In this document: one piece after another, positions 48,501 through 59,879 of the stretch
Numbering within the stretch: position 1 is the first letter of the stretch
Layout: every line of letters starts with the position of its first letter
Source of the DNA: Rhyzopertha dominica
Lineage: Eukaryota; Arthropoda; Insecta; Coleoptera; Bostrichidae
Direction of reading: 5' to 3'
Length of the DNA: 64,000 nt
Assembly (NCBI GenBank): GCA_025024175.1
Contig: QCXZ01000041.1
Coordinates: 9,233,786-9,297,785, forward strand
Notes under the pieces: generated by a model
The model's database searches: none
Seen by the model: only the letters and a program-made list of their open reading frames with translations
What the model was told of the DNA's origin: nothing
Program-made: the position numbers and the translations under genes

Positions 48501-50030
48501 TTGTTAATGAGGTTAAACAAAAACGTTAAAATTAGTAATTCGGCTATTTCTCTTAATTTAATTAACTATAGTATTCAAGTAACTCTGCCGCTTATTACCC
48601 ATATTATAAATACCTGTATAGGCCACAGTGTGCTCCCTAAATCGTGGAGGCTGTCTGTCGTGATGCCCTTACCTAAAAAGTCTAAACCTAAGAATTTTAA
48701 TGACATAAGGCCAATCAGCTTGTTACCGATTCTGTCTAAAGTATTTGAGAAAATTATTGCTAGACAACTTTGGATTCACTTAGACAAATATAACATATTA
48801 CCTGAATATCAATCCGGTTTTAGGGCTGGTCACGGTTGTGTTACGGCGCTTCTCCACATTTTGGATGATGTTATAAAAGATATGGACCGAGGTATGTATG
48901 TGGCTCTTGTATTGCTCGACTTTTCTAAGGCATTCGATACTATATCGCACGATTTACTATTACTAATTTTAAAATATATTGGATTGGGCCCGAGTGCTGT
49001 GGAACTTTTTAGGCAGTACTTGGCAGACAGACATCAGATAGTCAGATGTGGAGATCGTTGTTCGAAGCCTGGCAGACTTTCGTTCGGTGTTCCCCAAGGA
49101 TCCGTACTAGGTCCTATACTCTTTATTATATATACATCTGTTTTTGTTTCCAGTATTAGGAACTCTAAATATCATCTCTATGCTGATGACACACAATTTT
49201 ATTATTCGTTTAAGCCTTGCGACCTTGATGATGCTACTTCTCGTATTAATGCGGACCTGATGGAATTCTGCAACTTTGCCAGGCGACATAACCTAATTTT
49301 GAATCCAGAAAAGACAAAAGCCATACTGTTTGGTGGTTGTGCTGGTGTCTCTGTTAGAGAGCATATTAGAAACAGACTGGATATTACGTTGGATGGTCAA
49401 AAAATAGAAATTGTGGAGAGTGCTAGAAGTCTTGGTGTCGTTATTGATTCCGGTCTGCGGTTTGAGGAGTACATTGTGAAGCAAATTCAGAAATCAGTTA
49501 TAAACCTTAAACTTATACATAGCGTTCTAAAAATAATAAATTATAAAACCAAGATACTATTGTGTGAAATACTAGTGCTTGCAAATTTAAATTATGCCGA
49601 CTCCCTTTATGGGCCGTGTCTTGATAGTCACTTGGTTCGGCGGATTCAGGTAATCCAAAACTCTTGTTTGCGTCTTATTTATGGGGTTGGTAGGAGGGAA
49701 CACGTCTCACACAAACTCAAAACTATTCCGTGGTTGAATATGCATCAGAGAAGATACTTGCACTCTGCATGTCTATTTCATAAAATACTGCTAAGCAAGA
49801 CACCTCCATACCTAATTAACAAAATAACTTATAGAACAGATGTACATAGTATAAATATACGTAGAAAGGATCAGCTGACGATTCCAATACATTCTCATAC
49901 ATTTTTCCAAAGATGCTTTTCATACAATATAGCGAGGGTCTATAATGAACTTCCGTGTGAATTAAAAACATTGAATATAAGCCGGTTTAAATACAAATTG
50001 AAAAACAAATTACTGAATGACGTACATTAG
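48501..50030 (+). CDS. LINE reverse transcriptase ORF (CR1/Jockey superfamily), intact but 5'-truncated
   Basis: This uninterrupted frame of 509 codons encodes the reverse transcriptase of a non-LTR retrotransposon, which copies its RNA at a nicked target. Visible blocks are PLPKKSKPKNFNDIRPISLL (residues 56-75), motif A LDFSKAFD (139-146, catalytic D140), FGVPQGSVLGP (195-205), motif C YADD (227-230) and the thumb and C-terminal region to residue 509. The first Met is arbitrary. Family resemblance already begins near residue 13 (SNSAISLNLI), so the true N-terminus, including the apurinic endonuclease, is missing. It follows directly on the end of the RTE-like relic. The intact frame suggests this is the youngest insertion in the window. 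The exact clade is not resolved. It closely resembles the copy at 35905-37304 in 3' tail type. Confidence 0.95.
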   Translation: MLMRLNKNVKISNSAISLNLINYSIQVTLPLITHIINTCIGHSVLPKSWRLSVVMPLPKKSKPKNFNDIRPISLLPILSKVFEKIIARQLWIHLDKYNILPEYQSGFRAGHGCVTALLHILDDVIKDMDRGMYVALVLLDFSKAFDTISHDLLLLILKYIGLGPSAVELFRQYLADRHQIVRCGDRCSKPGRLSFGVPQGSVLGPILFIIYTSVFVSSIRNSKYHLYADDTQFYYSFKPCDLDDATSRINADLMEFCNFARRHNLILNPEKTKAILFGGCAGVSVREHIRNRLDITLDGQKIEIVESARSLGVVIDSGLRFEEYIVKQIQKSVINLKLIHSVLKIINYKTKILLCEILVLANLNYADSLYGPCLDSHLVRRIQVIQNSCLRLIYGVGRREHVSHKLKTIPWLNMHQRRYLHSACLFHKILLSKTPPYLINKITYRTDVHSINIRRKDQLTIPIHSHTFFQRCFSYNIARVYNELPCELKTLNISRFKYKLKNKLLNDVH

Positions 50031-50500
50031 CTTATAAGATATGTTATTGTTAATTAAAATTAATAATGCTTGCTCTTCTGCCGCTTGCCAAAAGTCTTGT
50101 AGCTGCCTTTATATTTTGTTCTGACTTTTTATTGTTGCTTTGCTATGCCTTTTTTCCTGTCCTGCATCGTGCTTGCAATGTCCCGGATTTTGTTTTGTTG
50201 TCAGTAGGTACACTATAAATAACAAGTATTATGTAGTGTATTTTATAATATTTCGTTTGCTTTTTTTGTGTCTTTGCTGTGTCGCAATTCTAATTTATTC
50301 TAATACAAGTATTCTTGGGTTAAGTGGAAGAACAGTAACTGTGCCAACGATTGCTGAACTTCGCCTTTTTGTTTAGAGGGGAATATATATTTAAAGAATA
50401 ATGTACCTTTTTTATTGACGTTTTGTATATCAGGTGTATAATTTGTTTCTCCCTTTATGCAAATAAAGAACAATTATTATTATTATTATTATTATTATTA
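48525..50500 (+). mobile_element. 5'-truncated LINE with ATT-repeat tail
   Basis: The element spans the reverse transcriptase frame, a 3' UTR of about 440 bp, an AATAAAG signal-like sequence near 50462 and a terminal (ATT)n array (50473-50500). The 5' breakpoint is estimated near 48525 from where protein similarity begins. I could not identify a target-site duplication. Confidence 0.8.
50473..50500. repeat. (ATT)n microsatellite tail of the LINE
   Basis: About nine ATT units end the element instead of poly(A). The related copy at 35905-37304 ends in a shorter ATT array. Confidence 0.85.
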
Positions 50501-53500
50501 AATGCGCCTTTCATGATCCGGAAGTTTCACCGAGAACCCTATTCTGCCAAAGTAAATAAACTTCTTCATGAGTGCATTAGCACGGAAACATTCTTAAACA
50601 ATACAAATTACTACCGGACCCACGTTAATTGAATAGATGGACTAACATGCGGGTAATTGCGTAGCACTCCCGTGTAGAAATTTCAGTGTCACGATATCGC
50701 CTATAAATTCATTAACCCGTGAAGGTTAACGAGCATGTGCTGTGTAAAATGGAGAAAATGTACGAAAGTAATCACTTTTATCTTGAAGGACTTTGCAGAT
50801 AAGCGGGCTTGATACACGCAAAAGTCAATTAAGATGGGCACATTTACATGGAGAACTTGGAAGAGACTGCTGATTTATTGGCCACAGTCTTCCTATGCAA
50901 TGAAGAAGGTCAGGCTTAGTAGAAGAAATTTATCGTGCTTAAACCGTCGAGTTGTCGCTTGTGTGGAGATTACAGCTTATTTCAATTAGCTTGACAGATT
51001 GTTCGTTTTGCGTGTTTACTAAGGGAAATATTTTGCTTATTGGTTGCGATACGCAGACAAAAGAAAATCTTGGTTTCAGTAGCTTTTCCTATTTTCTTAA
51101 GTGGATATTATTGANTTCATTTGAGATCCCATTTTCTAAAACCGTATGCAACATCGAAAGTGACTAATTATTTTACCAATTATAAAATGTNGATTCAATA
51201 TCGCTAATATCCTTTCTCTGGAATAAAAAAAAAGAAAATTATAAACTGTAAGCGGGGCAAAATTGTCATTTTCAATCTCTGTCGAGGATATGAAATTGCA
51301 GTTCATTTCGCAATCTCCTTTTCAAAGTACAGGATATTGGACTGTCACTCTCATTCATACGTAGCATCCTTAGGAAGTAGAAATCATATATTTCATTTTA
51401 GAATCACTTTCATTCAGCGGTATCTACCACTGAGATGAGGAAAACACAACATAGATATTATGTACTATAACTTGCACACTTTCTCAACCGCAAACAAAAG
51501 AGCTAAACCGCACATACTGTATACACGATGTTTACATCTACTTACAAATGTAGGTAAGAACATTATTCAGCATAAAAATAAAGAGCATATTTTAAAATAA
51601 TGAAACACAAAAGGTGCTTTATTAGAGACGTACATTATGATGTATGATCTGTATTCTAGTAAACAGTGGGGATTAAAAAAATTGAGTTTTTGATTAATTA
51701 TATATACTTTAATCATCAACTTTAATAAGAACAAAGAAAGCTTTATTCGGACCCAGACAGCCTATTGCCCCACTACGCAGATATTTTTATTCTGTTTTGT
51801 AAATTTTAACGATTTTAGAGATAGACAATGAGAATTTATTACCTGAGACCACTAATAACTCTCGACCAACAAACGTCAAATTCTTATCTAAGCAAATTAA
51901 GAAATCCTAATTTTTAATTATGTTAACGATGATCATTGAAAGTTTTCATAAGATTGAAAACTTGAATCAAAATTTGCAGAGCTCCCAACCTAACGTGGTT
52001 GTATTAGAAAGTTAATGTTGTACCGTACTCATTTCATTTAAGTTGCGATGAAAAATTTTAACAAATTGGGATCAAAGAAAATGTTCTAAAAGCTTCGACG
52101 ACAAAGAGGTCGAATTGCTCCGGCGAAAAAAATTCAGAACGCTTTGATCCCTGTTCGAATGAAGAAAACCACAGGTTCCAAAAAAAAGATGCACAGAAAA
52201 ATTTATTGGGAAGTTCAGAGCAAGTTGTCTCATCTTTGCAAAGATTCAGTGAAGTCTCTTGAAGCTTTTGTTCTAGGCGAGAATGTTCACGTGCATCAAG
52301 ATAATCTGAGAAATAGTAGTTAGGGATGAAGATACTTTTCTCTATTTATTGAATTGAAGGAACGGGGTTAGGTTTTTACTAAAAAAATCCGTGGTGTAAG
52401 GGTATTAGCCCAGATCTACTTCGATTTGTTCAAATTATTACTGACGAAACCAGCATTTTCTTGTGCGAAAGAGAAAAGTTTCTTGTCACTAAAGAAGTTG
52501 AAATAGTATGTGTGATCAACGATGGGCGAAAAACGTTTGAATAACGTAGCCATTCGGCACGTTTATCATGAATTAGACTTAGATAACCTTATGGGCGAAT
52601 TTATTGCAAGGAATAGGAAACGAACAAATGTATATGTGTTCTTGAGCTGATAATGATTTTATTCTCAAAATCACATTATTCCTTCCGGTAATACCTATAT
52701 AAGTCGAGCTTCTCAACGTTCAACACATGGTCTGGCGCTCCTGCTTACAAGAATGGCTCAAAATTGTATCAAATGTTTTATAATAACTATAGTAGTATGA
52801 ATAAAAAACAGCTAGGATTTTGTTTAAAGGTGAAAATGTCGATTTTCAAAGATAAGGAACTTTTCAAGACTTCTTCTTCTCTACAAAGCTGCTCAGTTTG
52901 AACGTGCCAAAGTGGCGTTTGCTAAAATTTTAACTTTTCCACTATAAATTTGCTAGTTGTGATAATGTAGCAATCAATAAAACATAGAAGCTTTTATAAC
53001 AAATTTTATTTAATGCAGACCTGAAGCAAACTGGCTATTTTTATGTGATACTTTATTGGATTTAAATTTTCCGATGTATAAAATAAAAGCCTTTGCATGT
53101 CATAACGAATTTATACAAAACGTTTGACCAGTTGCCCAACGAAATGTATTTGTCACAAACGTCTCTTAATAAGTGGCTAACTGTAAGCTTATATGTAGGT
53201 ATGACTGAATAAGTAAAAAATATAGCACTTGGTACGCTTATATGCTGTAAAACGTTAAAATATAGGTAAACACATATTCTTTCAATACCGTTTATAGAAG
53301 GAGTATAATAGTTCCGATTTCTTCTTATTTCCAAAAAAATATACAAGTAGAAACTACGTTTATGACCCTCCGGATTAAAAGAAAATTTTAACCTGTGAAG
53401 AAACAGGGCAGAGGACGATTGTACACCGCGATCAAAAATTAAAAAGTATGAGCTGCCGCATTCAAATTGGAATGTTTACCATTCATGATTATAAAAATGG

Positions 53501-53970
53501 ATACTACTCATTAAATTACGATTTAGTCATACATTAAAAGCTATTAGATGAGAAATATTTGTAGTTTAAATAATACCAAATAATGCTCATTGATTTATGT
53601 GTATGGAGAAAAATCCTAAAAAAGCCTAAACACAATTTTTGGATACGGTCCACTCCACTGCAAAATAGTGGAACGTGCCGAATCCGTCTGTTATTTACGA
53701 CAGCTTCAGGTAATACTTGTAATCGGCTGTTCGTATAATGAGTCTCATAGATCGTTGCTTGATGCTTTAACACTGCAACCACGTAGAGAAATGAATAGCA
53801 AAGGATATACTAACGTGGATCAATAACATATGCATGATAACGCTGTAATACATGTTAGCAGGGTGGTGAATCGTTAAGAGTGGCTTTCATGCACACAACA
53901 ATTTTTTAGGTAATTGGGGCAAAACTTAAATTTTACTTTAACAACGTTGTAGTTGTTATATCGAAGAGAA
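50501..53970. other. AT-rich DNA without recognisable gene
   Basis: Around 52030-52600 there are lysine-rich, stop-interrupted plus-strand frames with a faint transposase-like look, not assignable. No other feature is seen. Confidence 0.4.
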
Positions 53971-54400
53971 ATGTGTTCCCAATTCAATATTTTTTATCGC
54001 AAGCAATATCCGCTTCCCGCACCTTGATGTTACCATCAGCTGAAAAGAGACTCTTAAACTTGACATTCTTTGAGAAGTCGCATGCCATTTTCATGTTTCG
54101 GTGCGCAATAGTTCGACAAATTCCATATCCTCCTCGATCCTTTCGGGATACGAATTCAAACGCGAACGGAAATTTCATACGGGACGTCGTAAAAACCAAT
54201 AAACGTCGTGACAGCCGATTACACTTGGAAATCGTCAAGGAAGCTAAATATGCGCACCAGATGGATTGCGGGATGTAGAAAGTGAACCGCGGCTATATGG
54301 CGTCTCTTCCGTGGCGAATGTGAGCGATCCGATGGAATTTTTCTAGGAATTTTCGCGTTGCGGAAGTACGTTCTTTCCTGCTTCATCAGAGCTTCTTTCT
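53971..54400. other. CpG-rich, repeat-poor interval
   Basis: CpG clusters occur at about 54000-54390. Opposing frames of 101 and 84 codons overlap and lack domains. It is possibly conserved non-coding sequence. Confidence 0.3.
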
Positions 54401-57400
54401 AATATGCTTGTTTACTCGGGACGAAGGAATTTTTTGTCTAGAATGTGTTTTACGAAGAATGCCACTTCATTTATGACTTCATAAAAGACGTTCCACTCCT
54501 CTACTCTCATGTTAAGAATAATCCATCGACAGGCGTGAAAATTATGTCATAGTTATTTTATCTAATATCTATCATTCATAAATTGTATTAAATTTTGTAG
54601 AGAATTTTTTACTTAAGTACTAAAATGTGCTAAGAAACATTCACGTATTTAAGCAAAATATACAAGTCATATTTATGGAGAAGGTATTTGATCTCTTTGG
54701 AGCTAAATTACACCATTACTCTATGAAATGAACATGTTGTCGGTCTGTAATCTAATTGACCATAAATAAATCACGCAGTGCATAATTGCTAATTAAAATG
54801 AACCAAGTAGTTGCCGCCTGATCTGAATTAATGTTCATCTTACATAATTGTTGGTTGTTTTCTTCTAATGACAGACATATCCATGTATGCGATGAGAACA
54901 GTACCCGCAGAGGGCTTCACAGATTATGTCAGCTCAAAAACGTGTAAGTATCATAGGCGCGGATCTATAGTAAACATGTGGAGTGTAGGCCATGGCTGTA
55001 ACATGTATGAGTATATTGCTACTGCAGACCTTGTTGCTTGTAAGAGGACCTCAACAGGTTTTTTTTGAGCTGAGAAATTAAATAGGTCAGTAATGTATGA
55101 GAGTGGCAGGTCTAGGTCTTAGAATTGTTTGAATACTGCGTTATTCTTATGCAGTATTTTACTGCAGTTTCGGAGAGCATATTGGTGTTCTATATGATAA
55201 TCGATTAGTTAAATCCCTGGAATCAACTTGTGTTGACACGGAAATTCATAGGTACGGGGTTCCAAAGTGAANTTATTTCGTCTTTGATTTAAGAAAAGTG
55301 CATATCAAGCTACACGTAACCACTGAATTTCGGATGTTGGAAATCGGCGTTAATAACGTCAACAAATACTCAAGATGTAAAAATTCCTTTCTTCATACTC
55401 TTAAAGATAAACTACTTAATATTAAGTCTTTCTATACAAAATCAATTTGAAGGCGTAGTTTTCGTAATAAACGTAAACAAAAATCATTGAGCAGGGCAAG
55501 GTAGTTTTTGCCGAACACTTTTACTTTAATGTCAAACTGAATCAACAACTTTTGAAGTTTCTTGGCAAAATAAATAGCAAAACTGAATAATATTTAAACA
55601 ATGCATGTAGAGCACGGATATTCTTGTTTTGTCCTTGTGACAAAGTTCTTAATTTTCCTTAAAGAATATTCAACGTAAAAATACTGAAAGCTTGAAATCT
55701 TAACGATAGCTGGATACAAAAATATGTTTTGTGCGCGTAAGATAAACATGCACTTGTCGACAAAATGCACTTATTGTAGAGATCAAAGTTGGTTGTTTGA
55801 GAAAACCCTAAAATATTTATAAGGCAGCTTATAGCTAGCGGAAACATTTTTTAGTAGTAAGAATTCTTAATACGAAAACATTTCATCCTTGCAGACTAAT
55901 TGTCCTACAGGAAATGACTGAAGACGATCCTCATATAAGTTTTGCGACCAAAATGCTGGATCTACTACACGCAAACAGTTTTATAGCAGAAAACGTCTTA
56001 TTTTCTAATAAATCAAAGTTTGTGTTAATAAGACCGTGTTTGTTGGACAAAGGCGAATTCGTAATGGATGGGGAAAGGCCATCACGTTAACCTTCAGGAA
56101 AAGTCAGTGTTGGGGCAGAAATTGTTGCTAATCAGTAATGAAGACCAGCATTCTTTGAATAACATCTCTCAACAGAGTGCTATATTTGCAACCTTTACTT
56201 GAAGGAGTGGTTCCGAATTTGCTTTCCTGTTCGTCACCTTATAAGGAATCTTCAAAACTAGTTTAGTTCAGTTTATGCTATTGCCAAGTAGTGACGGGCT
56301 CGAGCATTATTCGATGAACTATAGTGATTTAGAATTTGTTTAGAATTGAGCAGTAGCTGTACAGCTAATTTTATTTCCCCATTTACACTATATGTTGATT
56401 CTAAAAGATTGAACTTCCATTGTAATTATTTTACATTGTGAAATGTATACTTGCTCTTAACATCCACTTACATTAAAAATTAAATTCTGCAAAATTGATG
56501 TACCTGATGAATCATAGTGTCATTTTTTGAAGAATATGCGCTATAGTCCTCACTTTTTCCGTCTTATGTCGGTCGAGAACGGCTCAACCTATCGGGCTTG
56601 TTGATGGCTCGTTGTATGGGTTGTGGCCTAACTCCCTAAATCTGCCCCACTCGGCCTCTATTTTGTTGAAAGGAAAATGCGTTATAGGTGTTTTTCATCG
56701 AAGATACTTTTGTCCTAGGTTTATTCTTCATNTTTGCTAATTTGACCTTTCGCCTACTACANTATAGAGATATTCCAATCTACGCTTACCTACATGTACC
56801 AGCAGTTAATAAAAAAGTAATTACTCTAATTCGTTGTGGAAAAATATTTTTCTTTTAGCCTTTTGGTGGTCAACAGACCAAGATGATGGTTAAGTAAAAA
56901 GCTCAACAGACTCTATCATATTGGTTAAATTGCAACCAAAATCACATATATGTGGTTCGCACTTTGGTATAAATACGTAGATTGCGTCGTTATCAAAGAC
57001 TAGGCGTCCAGATTACACCTTAATTTGGTACAGACAGCGACTTTTCTTTTCAATATTTCTTGCTACAATTTTTGATACGGCTAACATCTCATTTCCTTTA
57101 ATTTTCTTTGTTGTTATAGCACCAGTGCTTTGACATCTACAAACTATTAAATGGACCGCATCTTAAGTTTTCGAAGTTGATAACAAATGTGAAGAAGCAG
57201 GAAAGGAAAATTAATTTCATTTTTTTCTAGTACTTTTTCGTTGTGGATTTTTTCAAAAATAGAGAAACTATAATAACTTACTTATTCTTAATTTATGTTC
57301 AAATCAGATATCTTTATTGTATAGTGGTCTACACTGCACAAATGTAAATTAGGAACATAGAAAAGTAATAAAAATGATATTATTTACATGCTACCATGAA

Positions 57401-57641
57401 GATAATTTACTTATGTACTGTAAACACTTTGTTCTCGTATTAATATTAAGTTTATCATATCTTCTGGAAATAAGGGTAGATAGATATATTAGAAGGTTAT
57501 AGTTTTGTAGATAAGGTGTAGCATACTCCTTACACCTTATATGAAATATTGTACGTATATCTCATACATTAACGATTACGATAGTTGAATACAATTTTTC
57601 ATGACCTACGCGTACAACTGACGTCTTTTTAATGTTCAATT
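54401..57641. other. AT-rich DNA without recognisable gene
   Basis: No gene, RNA or repeat edge could be supported. Several single N bases are present. Confidence 0.45.
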
Positions 57642-57863
57642 TCAAGCCGTGATTTGATGATGATTTCTTCCGGGCTGTTATGCCATGGTTCAAGGTGACC
57701 CTCTTTCTTCTTAAACGTTTCGCTGCCCTTCGCTGGCAGTATATGCAGTGATGTCCTGGTTTGTCTGGTGTAATCTGATAAGTTTAGGTTTAGGACATCA
57801 CTGAAGATGTTGCCAGCGAAGACCCCCGTGAAAGCCTTAAGAAGGCTATCAAGCCGTGATTTG
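57642..57863. mobile_element. Foldback repeat with Penelope-type terminal motif, copy 2, with 15-bp direct repeats
   Basis: A 15-bp direct repeat TCAAGCCGTGATTTG (57642-57656 and 57849-57863) brackets an element of about 192 bp, consistent with a target-site duplication. Inside, CGCTGGCAG...GTGATGTCCT is inverted as AGGACATCAC...TGCCAGCG (57801-57818), giving long foldback arms. The left arm on the minus strand gives CTGCCAGCGAAGGGCAGCGAAACG-type sequence with a CTGCC/GGCAG stem. The loop (GGTTTGTCTGGTGTAATCTG) matches the reverse complement of the loop in copy 1 at 18326-18515. Confidence 0.65.
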
Positions 57864-59289
57864 TAGAATATAATAAGCTATATCTAAGTTTTGGAGACCC
57901 TTTTTATGCAGTGCGTTACATGACAGGTATTAATACCTATATCATAAATGTGTAATATATCAGCACACAAGTGTAGCTATATAGCGGTGTTTCATCAAGT
58001 TTGCTACATCAAATACGCACAGAGAAAATAACCTGTGCAAGCACATTATCCCTAGGGACTCCAGATTTAATTTCGCATAAATGAGGATTGCGACGTAGTA
58101 GGTAATAACCTTCCAGTTAGATTACCACTTATTTACTTTATCGCATATGCTTCAATTTTGTCAACAAAGTTGAAAGTTCCACAAGATCAAATGCTTTACT
58201 TTGACCGACCAAGGCTAATATCCAAGAATTGCATGCGCAAGATCGTTTGCTAAAAAAGCAAGTTTATATGCGCCACAGTGATTGATTTGACGGTAAAATC
58301 TGGTTATCTTGTATGAAATTCCTAATTTGCGAAGATATAATCTTAAATTTAAGTAGAACCAGTGCCCAGCATATATTTTAAGCAGGAACTCGTAGCAAAG
58401 AAAACTGAAAACTAAAATGACGAGTACCTACTATACAGCACATTCCTACCCTTATATCTATAATAACACTCGGATTTCTTAAAAAGCTGCATATCGAGAC
58501 CAGCTTTATTTTTAGGCTGAGTAAATAAGGGATTAATACTTCACCACCGGAATGGACGTATAATACCTAAGCACTCACAAGATTCAGTGCTTCCCGTTCT
58601 GTTGATCTGGTAGCATAAACTTATTTCCATTTTTGATCAGCTAAACTTACACCATTGGCCGCAACAATATACATTTTATTAGTGGGATAAAGTTTTTATA
58701 AAATGTGGTTTTGCCAGAATAATATCCAAATAGTCTACTAACAGAGCACCAAAAGATTGAAAACAAGCAAAATATACATAAAATGGTTTCTCAGTATCAA
58801 TTAAAACGCGGTTTAGATACCTAATGATTTTTCAAAGCTTCACCTATACTAAGCGAATATGCCGGAAAAATGTTGAGTGCTCCTTGAGTGACATTTATTA
58901 TTTGACGAGGATCACGAAACCACTGGTTGTTGGTGTTGAATTACGATACCTACTTTTGCTGGAAGTAGGCATCCTGTCTCCGAGACCTCCAAAATTTTGT
59001 GAGATCGAATCCGAATCACATAGCACGCTACTTGTAGGTTACGAAACACTATCGGGCCAATCAGATTAAAAAAACCTATTGGATGGATAATAATAAAAAA
59101 TGGGTAAAAATCTAACAATCAAAAAAGGGGTAGGTAGGTATCTAGAAAAGATTAAACACTTGGTCACTTATTAATTTGTCGAAAACAGCAGGATATTTTT
59201 GTTTCGAATCTCTAAATCGTTGCAAACCACCGAGGGGGTAGCAAACGCAAAAATGAATGTCGATCTGAAAAACCATAATCATAATCACA
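57864..59289. other. AT-rich DNA without recognisable gene
   Basis: A tRNA B-box-like GATCGAATCC lies near 59001 but no A box is at the expected spacing. No gene is seen. Confidence 0.4.
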
Positions 59290-59537
59290 CGACCAACTGA
59301 TGGCTTCGAATACGTAACGGAACTTAAATAATCGCGAGCTTCGTACATCCGCGTGCCATCCGAAAGCTCTCGACCAACCCGGGTTCGCGTTCTAACCGAC
59401 CGTCGAGATCACCGCCCTGCACGTCGACCAGCGCTTCCTGCGATGACTCGACTTTCCGATCGTCGGCGGCGGAATGACGTGAAAAATGGTAGAGCACCGA
59501 CGGCGGGCGGTAGGGCAGCAGGGTCAAAGGGTAAAAG
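59290..59537. other. CpG-rich flank of the candidate exon
   Basis: Very CpG-dense sequence (for example CGTCGGCGGCGG near 59460) lies downstream of the putative splice donor on the minus strand. It would be the start of the intron if the exon is real, or part of a promoter-like island if it is not. Confidence 0.35.
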
Positions 59538-59800
59538 ATGGTGGGTACTCACCGATGGAGGTGGCACTGGAGGACCGTAGCCGTAGGAGAAGTGGCCGTG
59601 TCGAAGTCCACTGGGCAACTGAGTGCCGCCGTACGCCTTCCGAGGCTCACCAAGAGGCGCTCCAATCCGTGCAGACCTCCTCTCTAGGTCACTCGCATTT
59701 CGCTGGTTATTGTCTTGCCGCGGAGTTTCTCGCTTTCGTTCGCGGCAGCTGATCTTGCACGGGTTTGAAGTGCAAGGTTTGCGGGATATACCTACGCGTG
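59538..59800 (-). CDS. Candidate host coding exon, product unknown
   Basis: A minus-strand frame, open from a stop near 59874, runs through CRERKRETPRQDNNQRN, SDLERRSARIGAPLGEPR, KAYGGTQLPSGLRHGHF and SYGYGPPVPPPS to a consensus splice donor at its 3' end: after CCTCCATCG the intron would begin GTGAGTACCC (near 59549). The upstream acceptor is not settled. Possible AG sites lie about 59750-59865, and the left limit of the exon given here is approximate. The region is the most CpG-rich in the window. The peptide is basic and then Gly/Tyr/Pro-rich, and I do not recognise the protein. Against it, CpG-rich DNA gives open frames by chance. No second exon is visible lower down, so the following intron would exceed the window. 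Confidence 0.35.
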
Positions 59801-59879
59801 CGGCCGGTGCCTTTCCTGGATTTGTGGTTCTGTGCGAATTTTTTCTGGGGATATTATACGAAGAATTGTGCTGCTAATT

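Noticed and set aside
52030..52620. Faint transposase-like plus-strand pieces (lysine-rich part, then ITDET)
   Set aside because: Stops and frame changes are frequent and no catalytic block could be aligned with confidence to hAT or other families.
59000..59030. Possible tRNA B box GATCGAATCC
   Set aside because: There is no matching A box and no cloverleaf.
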